This document shows, in pieces, positions 1 to 7,585 of a stretch of DNA of 14,789 nucleotides (its first letter is position 1; every line of letters begins with the position of its first letter). The stretch comes from Bacteroidales bacterium UBA4459. GTDB taxonomy: Bacteria > Bacteroidota > Bacteroidia > Bacteroidales > F082. Where the stretch lies: positions 1 through 14,789 of the forward strand of contig DGOT01000150.1 in assembly GCA_002389465.1 (NCBI GenBank), written 5' to 3'. The translations under genes were made by a program, and so were the position numbers. The notes beneath the pieces were generated by a model. It was not told the origin of the DNA and ran no database searches. It was given only the letters and a program-made list of their open reading frames with translations.

Positions 1-947
1 TAACCGGCATGTTTGTAATTGGTAATGAAGGAACTGACACCGTAGGTATACCCCTTGTCTTCACGCAAATTTGACATAAGCCGCGAACCGAAATAACCTC
101 CCAAAACAGTATTCAACAGCAGAAAGCTGTTGTAATCCGGATGGAGCCTGTTAATCATAGGTCGCCCCACCCTGATGGCCGATTGCATGGCATCCGGTTT
201 TTCAATGTATTTCTCCTTATGACCAATAATCCCGGCAACCTGTATTTCCTTGTCGGTTGACGGATTTTGTTTCCAGACTACGCCCACATATTTATTTAGC
301 AGCGATAAGATATCTCCGGGCATTTTTCCACTTACCAGCAAATAAGCATTTTTAGGGTGATAATGCCTGTTGTAAAAAGCAAAAAGGTCTTCTCTGTTCA
401 GCAGGTCAAAGTCAGCTATTTCTAACACCTGGCCGTAAGCAGATCCTTCACCAAAAATGAGTTTATTAAATTCCAGCATAGCTTTGTACCGGACTTTTTC
501 GCTGTTGATCAGGTACTCCTGCCGTTGCCTGTCGATATGAATGTTCAACTCTTCCTCCGGGAAATTTGCTTCAACCAATATATTGCCAATGACGGGAATT
601 AATTGTTCTAAATGCCTGGCAAGCGTATATAATGTGATAATTGCCGAATCTTTTGTAACGGATACATCAAGATAAGCCCCAAAGAAATCAATCAGCTCCG
701 CTATTTTTGAGGAGCTGTATTGTTTAGTGCCCTCCTTCAGTAATTTTCCAACACTCGAAGCCGTTAATCTTTTTGACTGATATACCGAACCGGCATCAAC
801 AATAACATCCAGACGAATTACATTTTCGTTACCTGCGTGGATCAAATAAACATCCAGACCGTTATCCAAAGTTTTCTTCTCCGGCTCTTCAAGAACCAGA
901 TTTATCGGCTGCCCGTGTGGCGGTATAACGTTTCTGTTTATCGTCAT
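1..947 (-). CDS. M16 family peptidase-like protein, non-catalytic subunit (partial, 3' end outside window)
   Basis: I translated this by hand; 315 codons are visible and the gene runs off the left edge. The start is fixed because the codon directly before the ATG is an in-frame TAG. The protein has the two-lobed M16 (pitrilysin/processing peptidase) pattern. Where active members carry HXXEH before an L-x-x-G-T stretch, this one reads SSVGK (about residues 64-68), so it should not bind zinc. It keeps the other half of the M16 active centre, the Arg and Tyr of the LREDKGYTYGV segment (R295, Y302), which bind substrate in the partner lobe. This is the known pattern of the second subunit of heterodimeric M16B enzymes. 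It lies 14 bases downstream of an intact zinc-motif M16 gene, so the two products probably form one enzyme. No signal peptide is visible, so a cytoplasmic location is inferred. The substrate is unknown. Confidence 0.9.
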   Translation of the reverse strand, partial: MTINRNVIPPHGQPINLVLEEPEKKTLDNGLDVYLIHAGNENVIRLDVIVDAGSVYQSKRLTASSVGKLLKEGTKQYSSSKIAELIDFFGAYLDVSVTKDSAIITLYTLARHLEQLIPVIGNILVEANFPEEELNIHIDRQRQEYLINSEKVRYKAMLEFNKLIFGEGSAYGQVLEIADFDLLNREDLFAFYNRHYHPKNAYLLVSGKMPGDILSLLNKYVGVVWKQNPSTDKEIQVAGIIGHKEKYIEKPDAMQSAIRVGRPMINRLHPDYNSFLLLNTVLGGYFGSRLMSNLREDKGYTYGVSSFITNYKHAG

Positions 948-961
948 CTATTGTTTAATGA

Positions 962-2203
962 TTAATTACTTTTAGCCCTATAAAAAAGCTTACTGGGTTT
1001 AGATTCGATAAAAATTTCATTAGCCGTATTTTGAATATCTCTCCGGGTAACAGCATGATATCTGGCAATCTCATTGTTGAGCATTTGAGCACTTCCAAGC
1101 ATCTCATAGTAGCCCAGGCTCATTGCTTTGTTCAGAACCGACATCCTGCCGAACAACAAATTGGCTTCAATTTTATTGTTTATTTTTTTTAGTTCTTCTT
1201 CCAAAACCGGCTGTCTGCAAATATTGTTCAACTCTGAATAAATCAGGTTTTCAGCTTCCTGCAATGTGGCACCGTTCAATAACTTACCTGTTACGACAAA
1301 CAACCCGCGGTCTATGTCACCCGTAACAAAGGCGCTAATGTCAGAAAACATTTTGGACTTTTTTACAAGATTCTGGTACATCCTTGACGAATTGCCATTG
1401 GAAAGCACATCTGAGATTAAATCCGTTCTGTAAAAATTATCCTCGGTTCGACTTGCCATATGCCAGGCCATATAAACAGCACTTTGCGGTACATTTCTGT
1501 CAACCACAAGTTCCCGCGTCTCTTCCTGATGTGGTTCCTGCGGGTAATTTCTTTCTATTTCTTCTCCACGGGGAATAGAGCCGAACCACTTTTCCGATAA
1601 CTTATACATTTCTTCCGGATGCACATCACCAGCAATGGCAAGTAGGGCATTATCCGGGTTGTAAAACTTTTTATAAAATGTCTGTACCTCATTCATAGTA
1701 GCCAGTTCAATATGGCTTATATCCTTTCCGATTGTATTCCATTGATAAGGATGTTTTTTGTAGGCAAGCGGCTTCAATAACAAATAAACATCACCATAAG
1801 GCTGATTGAGGTAGTTTTGTTTGAACTCTTCCACCACTACCTGGCGTTGAATGTCAAGACTTTTTTCAGAAAAGGCCAGTGACAGCATCCTGTCAGATTC
1901 GAGCCAGAAAGCAGTTTCAATATTATTTTTCGGAATCGTCAGGTAATAATTCGTAAAATCATTATTTGTGAATGCGTTGTTTTCCCCTCCGGCTTTTTGT
2001 AACGGTTCGTCATATTTCGGAATATGCAGAGAGCCCCCAAACATCAGATGTTCAAAGAGATGAGCAAAGCCTGTTCTGTCTGGGTTTTCATCACGCGAGC
2101 CTACTTTATAGATGATGTTCATAGCTACGATCGGTGTACTCCTGTCCTGGTGAACAATCACTTTTAGGCCATTCTTTAAAATATATGAATCATACTTCAG
2201 CAT
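962..2203 (-). CDS. M16 family zinc metallopeptidase, catalytic subunit
   Basis: A 413-residue peptidase of the pitrilysin/mitochondrial processing peptidase superfamily. The zinc site is clear: H48-L-F-E51-H52, with E51 as the general base and a third ligand in the V-V-E-E-F segment (E125 or E126, about 73 residues later). An N-terminal KNGLKVIV strand, the GFAHLFEHLMFGG segment and a second, degenerate lobe complete a single M16B unit of normal length. The second lobe lacks a good R/Y pair here; that pair is supplied by the next gene, which supports a two-subunit enzyme. There is no signal peptide or membrane segment, so it is probably cytoplasmic and acts on peptides or small unfolded proteins. 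It is first in the pair, with a TAnnTTTG-type box 21 bases upstream of the ATG. The family call is firm; the substrate cannot be told from the sequence. Confidence 0.93.
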   Translation of the reverse strand: MLKYDSYILKNGLKVIVHQDRSTPIVAMNIIYKVGSRDENPDRTGFAHLFEHLMFGGSLHIPKYDEPLQKAGGENNAFTNNDFTNYYLTIPKNNIETAFWLESDRMLSLAFSEKSLDIQRQVVVEEFKQNYLNQPYGDVYLLLKPLAYKKHPYQWNTIGKDISHIELATMNEVQTFYKKFYNPDNALLAIAGDVHPEEMYKLSEKWFGSIPRGEEIERNYPQEPHQEETRELVVDRNVPQSAVYMAWHMASRTEDNFYRTDLISDVLSNGNSSRMYQNLVKKSKMFSDISAFVTGDIDRGLFVVTGKLLNGATLQEAENLIYSELNNICRQPVLEEELKKINNKIEANLLFGRMSVLNKAMSLGYYEMLGSAQMLNNEIARYHAVTRRDIQNTANEIFIESKPSKLFYRAKSN

Positions 2204-2223
2204 AGCATACCCAAATTATCACG

Positions 2224-2231
2224 CAAACTTA
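2224..2231 (-). promoter_or_regulatory. Candidate Bacteroidota -7 box for the M16 peptidase pair
   Basis: On the minus strand this reads TAAGTTTG, a full match to the Bacteroidota -7 consensus TAnnTTTG. It lies 21 bases before the ATG of the catalytic M16 gene, which would give a short 5' leader of roughly 15 bases. No convincing -33 TTTG element is visible at the usual distance upstream, so the call rests on the -7 box and its position alone. Confidence 0.45.
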
Positions 2232-2286
2232 AAGATATAACTTAAATGGAGACGATTTATTTTACATGAATCTTCTTAAAAAATAC

Positions 2287-2294
2287 TACTTTTG
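2287..2294 (+). promoter_or_regulatory. Candidate Bacteroidota -7 box for glyA
   Basis: TACTTTTG matches the TAnnTTTG consensus exactly and ends 43 bases before the glyA ATG. A TTTA at 2261-2264 is a weak candidate for the -33 TTTG element, with 22 bases between the two. The expected transcript start near 2300 would leave a leader of about 37 bases. I see no riboswitch-like fold in this short leader. The box faces away from the M16 box at 2224-2231, making this a divergent promoter region. Confidence 0.55.
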
Positions 2295-2337
2295 TGTACT
2301 GTTTCACATCATTAATATTCACGTATAAAGAACGATC

Positions 2338-3618
2338 ATGGAAAGAGATCAAAAAATATTTGACCTGATAAAACAGGAGAAAGACAGGCAAATGCACGGA
2401 ATTGAGCTGATTGCTTCAGAGAATTTTGTCAGCGAGCAGGTTTTAGAAGCCATGGGTTCGGTAATGACTAACAAATATGCCGAAGGATACCCCGGAAAAA
2501 GATATTATGGCGGTTGCGAGGTTGTAGATCAGTCGGAACAACTGGCTATCGACCGGGCCTGCGAATTATTTGATGCTGAGTATGCCAATGTACAACCCCA
2601 TTCGGGAGCACAGGCCAACATGGCTGTATTTCTGGCCTGCCTGAAACCGGGCGACACATTTATGGGACTGGACCTATCGCATGGCGGCCATCTTTCACAT
2701 GGGTCGTTCGTTAATTCATCCGGTATTTTATATAACCCTATTGCCTATAAAGTAAAGGAAGATACCGGCACCATTGATTATGACGAAATGGAGCAACTAG
2801 CCCTGAAAGAAAAACCCAAAATGATCATTGCCGGAGCTTCGGCATACTCCAGGGACTGGAATTACGAACGCATGCGTAATATTGCCGACCAGATAGATGC
2901 CATATTGATGGCGGACATCGCCCATCCGGCAGGGCTGATTGCCAAAGGCATCCTGAACGACCCTATAGAGTATTGCCATATTATCACGACCACTACGCAC
3001 AAAACCTTGCGTGGTCCACGTGGAGGCATGATCCTTATGGGAGAAGATTTTGAAAACCCATGGGGCCTTAAAACACCCAAAGGGGTTACAAAAATGATGT
3101 CGACAGTTTTGAATTCTGCCGTCTTTCCGGGCATACAGGGTGGTCCGCTGGAACATGTGATTGCTGCTAAAGCGGTAGCATTCGGCGAAGCGTTAACCGA
3201 CAGTTATTTCGAATACATTCTGCAGGTAAAGAAAAATGCCGAGGTCATGGCCAAAGCGTTTCTCGACAGAGGCTACAAAGTAATCTCAGGAGGCACCGAC
3301 AACCATCTGATGCTGATCGATTTGAGAAGCAAGTTCCCGGAGATCACCGGAAAAGTAGTGGAAAACACCTTGGTAAAAGCAGATATCACTATCAATAAAA
3401 ATATGGTTCCGTTTGACAGCCGGTCTCCGTTCCAGACAAGTGGGCTAAGAGTTGGAACACCCGCCATCACCACAAGGGGCTTAAAAGAAGAACATATGGA
3501 ACCAATTGTGGCACTGATTGATGAAGTGATCAGTAACATTGAAGACGAAAAAGTTCTTGAATCGGTTAAAAAACGGGTAAATGAAATGATGCGTATGTTT
3601 CCGCTTTTTGCCTATTAA
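2338..3618 (+). CDS. glyA: Serine hydroxymethyltransferase
   Basis: A 426-residue, PLP-dependent enzyme of the cytoplasm that interconverts serine plus tetrahydrofolate with glycine plus 5,10-methylene-tetrahydrofolate, the main source of one-carbon units. Family landmarks are all present: the ELIASENFVS start segment (residues 23-32), YAEGYPGKRYYGG (47-59), VQPHSGAQAN (85-94), the D193-I-A-H196 cofactor segment, and TTTTHKTLRGPRGG with the PLP-binding lysine at K222. The C-terminal FQTSGLRVGTPAITTRG segment binds substrate carboxylate through Arg. Length is typical of bacterial GlyA and the ATG directly begins the conserved N-terminus. It is transcribed away from the M16 pair. The next gene starts 8 bases after its stop with no terminator between, so read-through into the hydrolase is likely although no metabolic link is evident. 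Confidence 0.98.
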   Translation: MERDQKIFDLIKQEKDRQMHGIELIASENFVSEQVLEAMGSVMTNKYAEGYPGKRYYGGCEVVDQSEQLAIDRACELFDAEYANVQPHSGAQANMAVFLACLKPGDTFMGLDLSHGGHLSHGSFVNSSGILYNPIAYKVKEDTGTIDYDEMEQLALKEKPKMIIAGASAYSRDWNYERMRNIADQIDAILMADIAHPAGLIAKGILNDPIEYCHIITTTTHKTLRGPRGGMILMGEDFENPWGLKTPKGVTKMMSTVLNSAVFPGIQGGPLEHVIAAKAVAFGEALTDSYFEYILQVKKNAEVMAKAFLDRGYKVISGGTDNHLMLIDLRSKFPEITGKVVENTLVKADITINKNMVPFDSRSPFQTSGLRVGTPAITTRGLKEEHMEPIVALIDEVISNIEDEKVLESVKKRVNEMMRMFPLFAY

Positions 3619-3626
3619 CCTTGTGT

Positions 3627-4772
3627 ATGATCCATCTTTCTAATTCACTAAATATTTGTAAAATTTCAGAGCAACTAAAGTGGTTTGTAATTATTGGTAG
3701 TTTAGTACTGTTATTCCAATCATGTGCTGTCACACCTGATTTGCATGAGTCCGTACTTATCCAGGGAGTTGAACCTATTGCAGAGTTAATTAAAATTCCT
3801 GTTGGAGGTGTTGACCAATGGTTGCTGATAAGAAGCGCAAATGCTGAGAATCCTGTTTTTTTATTCTTGCATGGTGGGCCCGGTGCTGCTGAAATGCCTT
3901 TGTTAAGATATTACAATTATGGATTGGAAAGATATTTTACTGTTGTGATGTGGGACCAGAGGGGAGCAGGTAAGTCGAATACTCGTTCAGTTCCTCCTGA
4001 AAGCATTACAATGGAACAGCTACTTGACGATACACATGAAATAGTGCACTATCTGAAAACAAGATTCGGCAAGACGAAAATATTTCTTGCAGGCCATTCG
4101 CTTGGCACTGTTCTGGGGATACAAGCGATAAAAGGTCACCCGGAAGACTTTTACGCCTATGTGGGGATTGGCCAGGTTGTTGATATGAAGCGAAACGTAG
4201 AATCAGCTTACCTGCTGTCGAGCGAACTTGCCAAAGAAAAAGGAAATAAAAAAGACATAAGAATGTTTTCAGGAATGCAGATAAATGGCAGATATTCTGG
4301 AGGATCCGATCTCGAAAAAGCAATATATATGCGCGACTGGATTACGAGAAACGGAAGGATCATTTATGAGAGAAACAACATTAATAATCTTGCTAAAGTT
4401 GTATTGACCGCACCTGAATACACTATTATCGATAAACTAAAGTATATGAGCGGCTTAAATCGATCGCGAAGATTACTTTGGACTTCGGACCTATTCGAAT
4501 TGAACTTTTTCAAAGAAGCTCCGGTCCTTAATGTGCCGGTTTATTTTATTTCAGGTAAATATGATTATTTAACAAGTGATGAACTTACACGCGAGTATTT
4601 TGAATTTGTTCAGGCTCCATTTAAAGAGTTAGTTGTGTTTGATTATAGTGCACATTGTGCCATTTTTGAAGAACCGTTAAAATTTAACCAGCTGATGATT
4701 AACAATGTGTTAAAACATGCTGTTTCTGCCATTAACAAAGATAATAGTGTTTCCAGTCTCTCTGTAAAATAA
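3627..4772 (+). CDS. Lipoprotein alpha/beta hydrolase, proline iminopeptidase-like (S33 type)
   Basis: From the ATG the product is 381 residues. A TTG two codons earlier is also in frame, but the ATG is the simpler start. A basic/polar N-terminus, a hydrophobic run (about residues 19-32) and Cys33 after LLFQS form a relaxed lipoprotein signal, so it is probably exported and lipid-anchored. The hydrolase core has the oxyanion-hole motif HGGPG (82-86), DQRGAGKS (110-117), the nucleophile elbow G-H-S158-L-G, the acid D313 in GKYDY, and His343 in YSAHCAIFEEP. HGGPG plus DQRGAGKS is the signature of proline iminopeptidase-like S33 hydrolases, but these include esterases, so the substrate is open. 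A cap domain fills about 180-290. The gene is visibly more AT-rich than glyA: 41 G+C in 120 bases sampled here against 56 of 120 in glyA. It may be an insertion behind glyA. Confidence 0.85.
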   Translation: MIHLSNSLNICKISEQLKWFVIIGSLVLLFQSCAVTPDLHESVLIQGVEPIAELIKIPVGGVDQWLLIRSANAENPVFLFLHGGPGAAEMPLLRYYNYGLERYFTVVMWDQRGAGKSNTRSVPPESITMEQLLDDTHEIVHYLKTRFGKTKIFLAGHSLGTVLGIQAIKGHPEDFYAYVGIGQVVDMKRNVESAYLLSSELAKEKGNKKDIRMFSGMQINGRYSGGSDLEKAIYMRDWITRNGRIIYERNNINNLAKVVLTAPEYTIIDKLKYMSGLNRSRRLLWTSDLFELNFFKEAPVLNVPVYFISGKYDYLTSDELTREYFEFVQAPFKELVVFDYSAHCAIFEEPLKFNQLMINNVLKHAVSAINKDNSVSSLSVK

Positions 4773-4922
4773 TAATTCGGATCTCTACGCAGATAGGAAC
4801 AGGTTGGTCAATACAAGAAAAGACAGGACAAAGAAATTATTCCTGAGAAAGCAATAACACATAAACTGTAAAAGTAAATAGAGTTACTTTAGCACATTAA
4901 TTTTTTTGTATAAATCTCAGTT

Positions 4923-5417
4923 TTGAAAACCCTATACATAGTACGACATGCCAAATCATCGTGGGATAACCCGACACTGGCTGACCACGACCGGCCACTT
5001 ATGCAAAAAGGAATAAAAAAAACACTGAAAGTTGCACATTACATAAAAACCAAAATATCCTGCCCTGAACTCTTTTTGTCGAGCACGGCCGTCAGAGCAA
5101 AGGAAACCGCCGGAATTATGGCAAGTGAGTTGGGGTATCCGCTGGGAAAAATCAACTACAACCGGAATTTGTATCATGCCGGGCCAGATGCTATTTTCAA
5201 CGAATTATATACTCTTTCCAATAACATCAATTCGGTAATGATCTTTGGCCATAATCCGGGTTTCACCTATTTTGTCAATGAGTTTCTCATTCCAACGATA
5301 GATAATTTACCTACATCAGGCATCGTATGTCTAACTTTTGATACGCATAAATGGCAGGAAATTGACACTTCCGGATTTCATGTTAACTTTGTAGTGATTC
5401 CTAAAATGCTAAAATAA
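4923..5417 (+). CDS. sixA: SixA-type phosphohistidine phosphatase (histidine phosphatase superfamily)
   Basis: A 164-residue cytoplasmic phosphatase. The catalytic RH pair is R8-H9 in LYIVRHAKSSW; further landmarks are D23-R24-P in the DHDRP turn, SSTAVRAKETA with R58, and the second histidine H110 in FGHNPG. The small size and RHAKSSW start are those of the SixA branch, which removes phosphate from phosphohistidine on proteins such as HPt domains. The start codon must be TTG: an in-frame TAA lies four codons upstream (4911-4913), no ATG or GTG lies between, and the next ATG would delete the RH motif. The stop codon directly abuts the ATG of ppk1, so the two are almost certainly co-transcribed and perhaps translationally coupled. 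PPK1 works through a phosphohistidine, which makes the pairing suggestive but unproven. Confidence 0.92.
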   Translation: MKTLYIVRHAKSSWDNPTLADHDRPLMQKGIKKTLKVAHYIKTKISCPELFLSSTAVRAKETAGIMASELGYPLGKINYNRNLYHAGPDAIFNELYTLSNNINSVMIFGHNPGFTYFVNEFLIPTIDNLPTSGIVCLTFDTHKWQEIDTSGFHVNFVVIPKMLK

Positions 5418-7496
5418 ATGGGAGCTATTAAAAAACAATACTTTATCAATCGCGAAGTTTCCTGGCTTCATTTCAATGAACGCGTGCTGCAGGAAGCGAT
5501 GGATGAGAGCAATCCCATAATTGAACGACTCAAATTTCTCGGAATATTTTCTAACAACAGGGATGAATTTTTTAGGGTTAGAGTAGCTACTATCAAGCGG
5601 CTCGCCCTGCTTGAGAAATCAAAAAGTGAGAAATTCAAGTACAATCCGGTAAAATTGCTTAAAGAAATCGGGAAGATCGTTGAAGAGCAGGAAAAAAAGT
5701 TCACCAATACGTATATTAATATCAAGAAGGAGCTGGAAAGAAAAAATATTGTTTTCCTTGATGAGCATACGCTAAACAAGGAACAGGGACAGTTTGTGCA
5801 ACAATTTTTCCGCGATGAAGTGCAGCCTTTTCTTTTCCCCATAATGCTGAATAATCTGAAAAGTCCGGATTTTCTGAGAGACAACATCATTTATCTGGCA
5901 CTTGAATTGAAGGATTCGACATTGCAAAAGAAAGATGATTATGCCATCATCATTGTACCTGCAGAGCAAATTTCGCGTTTCGTACAATTACCGGACAACC
6001 ACGAAAAGAAGTATATTATTTTGCTTGATGATATAATCCGTTTTGCCATTGGCACTATTTTTAACCCTTTCGGATATGACATCATCAAAGGGTATACGGT
6101 TAAATTTACGCGCGATGCCGAGCTGGATATTGATAATGATGTTTCCAAAAGCTTCATAGAATTAATCAGTGATAGTATCAAACGCCGAAAGAAAGGATTG
6201 CCGGTACGATTTGTTTATGATAAAGAAATGCCGGAACCTTTATTAAAAAAACTTATTAAAAAACTTCAGATCAGTGAAATAGACAACCTTAGGGGCGGTG
6301 GTAAATACCATAATTTCAAAGACTTCATGAACTTTCCGAAAATTGGTCCTAAAGAACTTCATTACCCAAGAACCAAGCCTCTGAATCACAAACTGCTCGC
6401 CCAGAACGAAAGCATTTTTAAAGCCATCAGCAAGCAGGATATACTGCTTCATTACCCTTATCAGTCATTCCAATACATTGTTGATCTGTTACGCGAAGCT
6501 GCCATCGACCCCAAGGTACGGGCTATTAAAATGACCTTTTACAGAGCCGCCCGCAATTCGAATGTCATCAATGCCCTGATCAATGCAGCCCGAAACGGTA
6601 AAAACGTAACCGTATTTCTGGAAATCCAGGCAAGGTTCGATGAAGAGGCCAATATTTACTGGATTAGAAAGCTGACCGAAGAGGGTGTGAAAATCATTAA
6701 AACCTTACCCGGTTTTAAAGTACACAGCAAACTGATGGTGATCAGAAGAAAAGAAAATGGGGAGAATGTTTACTATGCCAATATAAGTACGGGGAATTTC
6801 AACGAGTTGACTGCCAAAGTTTATGCCGACGACAGCCTGCTCACAGCACATCAGGGTATTGCCAAAGAAGTAAATACATTGTTTCATTTATTTGAATCAC
6901 CCTACAATCCGCCAAAATTTAAACATCTTCTTGTGGCTCCCTATTACATACGGAACAGTTTTATTCGTTTGCTCAACAATGAAATAATAAATGCCAGAGA
7001 AGGCAGGGAAGCCTGGGTTATTATTAAACTAAACAACCTCACCGATCAGAAGATTGTGCGCAAATTATACACCGCATCTAAAGAAGGTGTAAAAATCCAG
7101 ATCATTTGTCGTGGGATATGCATTCTTGTGCCTCAGATTAAAGGTGTTAGCGAAAATATTGAAGTCATAAGCATTGTGGATAAATTCCTTGAGCACTCGC
7201 GCCTGTTTGTGTTTAGTAACGGCGGGAACCCTGAATACTACCTGGCGTCTGCCGATTGGATGGTGCGTAATTTTGATCACCGTTTTGAGGTTGCCTATCC
7301 GGTTTATGATCAAAATCTGCAGAAAGAAATAATGGATACCCTGCAAATACAACTGGCTGACAATGTAAAGGCGAGGTACGTTAACCTGAAACAAAACAAC
7401 CAATACAAAACAAGAAGATCTGTTGAGGAACCTCTTGTGAGAGCACAAATAAGCATTTACGATTACCTAAAAAAAAGAAAGTATAATATCGAATGA
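5418..7496 (+). CDS. ppk1: Polyphosphate kinase 1
   Basis: A 692-residue enzyme, full length for PPK1, that reversibly makes inorganic polyphosphate from the gamma-phosphate of ATP. Domains in order: the N-terminal helical domain with INREVSWLHFNERVL (10-23) and the nucleotide-contacting FSNNRDEFFRVR segment (44-55), the head domain (about 110-325), and two PLD-like C-terminal domains. The phosphorylated histidine is H436 in FKVHSKL and the second essential histidine is H593 in LEHSR. R376 (TFYRAARNS) and R406 (QARFDEE) fit the conserved arginines that hold the phosphate. YANISTGNFNELTAKVYAD follows as in the family. It starts immediately after the sixA stop, without a gap. No exopolyphosphatase (ppx) gene follows, although that is a frequent neighbour of ppk1 in bacteria. 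Nothing in the sequence suggests loss of activity. Confidence 0.97.
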   Translation: MGAIKKQYFINREVSWLHFNERVLQEAMDESNPIIERLKFLGIFSNNRDEFFRVRVATIKRLALLEKSKSEKFKYNPVKLLKEIGKIVEEQEKKFTNTYINIKKELERKNIVFLDEHTLNKEQGQFVQQFFRDEVQPFLFPIMLNNLKSPDFLRDNIIYLALELKDSTLQKKDDYAIIIVPAEQISRFVQLPDNHEKKYIILLDDIIRFAIGTIFNPFGYDIIKGYTVKFTRDAELDIDNDVSKSFIELISDSIKRRKKGLPVRFVYDKEMPEPLLKKLIKKLQISEIDNLRGGGKYHNFKDFMNFPKIGPKELHYPRTKPLNHKLLAQNESIFKAISKQDILLHYPYQSFQYIVDLLREAAIDPKVRAIKMTFYRAARNSNVINALINAARNGKNVTVFLEIQARFDEEANIYWIRKLTEEGVKIIKTLPGFKVHSKLMVIRRKENGENVYYANISTGNFNELTAKVYADDSLLTAHQGIAKEVNTLFHLFESPYNPPKFKHLLVAPYYIRNSFIRLLNNEIINAREGREAWVIIKLNNLTDQKIVRKLYTASKEGVKIQIICRGICILVPQIKGVSENIEVISIVDKFLEHSRLFVFSNGGNPEYYLASADWMVRNFDHRFEVAYPVYDQNLQKEIMDTLQIQLADNVKARYVNLKQNNQYKTRRSVEEPLVRAQISIYDYLKKRKYNIE

Positions 7497-7585
7497 TCTA
7501 CGAGCATATTCATATCAGAACCCGGGTAAATTACTCTTACTATTGTGTATTATGTAACATTGGGATATCAATCAATGGCAGATAA

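Noticed and set aside
1123..1578. Two plus-strand open frames opposite the catalytic M16 gene.
   Set aside because: They lie wholly inside a well-supported minus-strand gene, and their translations are Cys/Leu-rich with no recognisable motif, as expected of antisense shadows.
2797..3539. Minus-strand open frames opposite glyA, up to 119 codons.
   Set aside because: glyA is unmistakable in the other direction and these frames show no family motif.
4885..4892. TACTTTAG as a -7 box for sixA-ppk1.
   Set aside because: It has one mismatch in the key TTTG part and no -33 element. It remains possible, since some promoter should lie in 4773-4922, where I saw nothing better.
7127..7170. The PPK1 segment RGICILVPQIKGVSENI looked like a loss of the common C-L-R-P-G pattern.
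   Set aside because: As I recall it, E. coli PPK1 also departs from that pattern at this point, so I do not treat it as a defect.
5468..7448. Several minus-strand open frames opposite ppk1.
   Set aside because: All are covered by the full-length ppk1 and have no conserved features or promoter-like boxes of their own.
7538..7562. TACTATTG and TAACATTG as promoters for the TPR/HTH gene.
   Set aside because: Each has one mismatch to TAnnTTTG and no -33 element at the right distance, so neither is strong enough to annotate.
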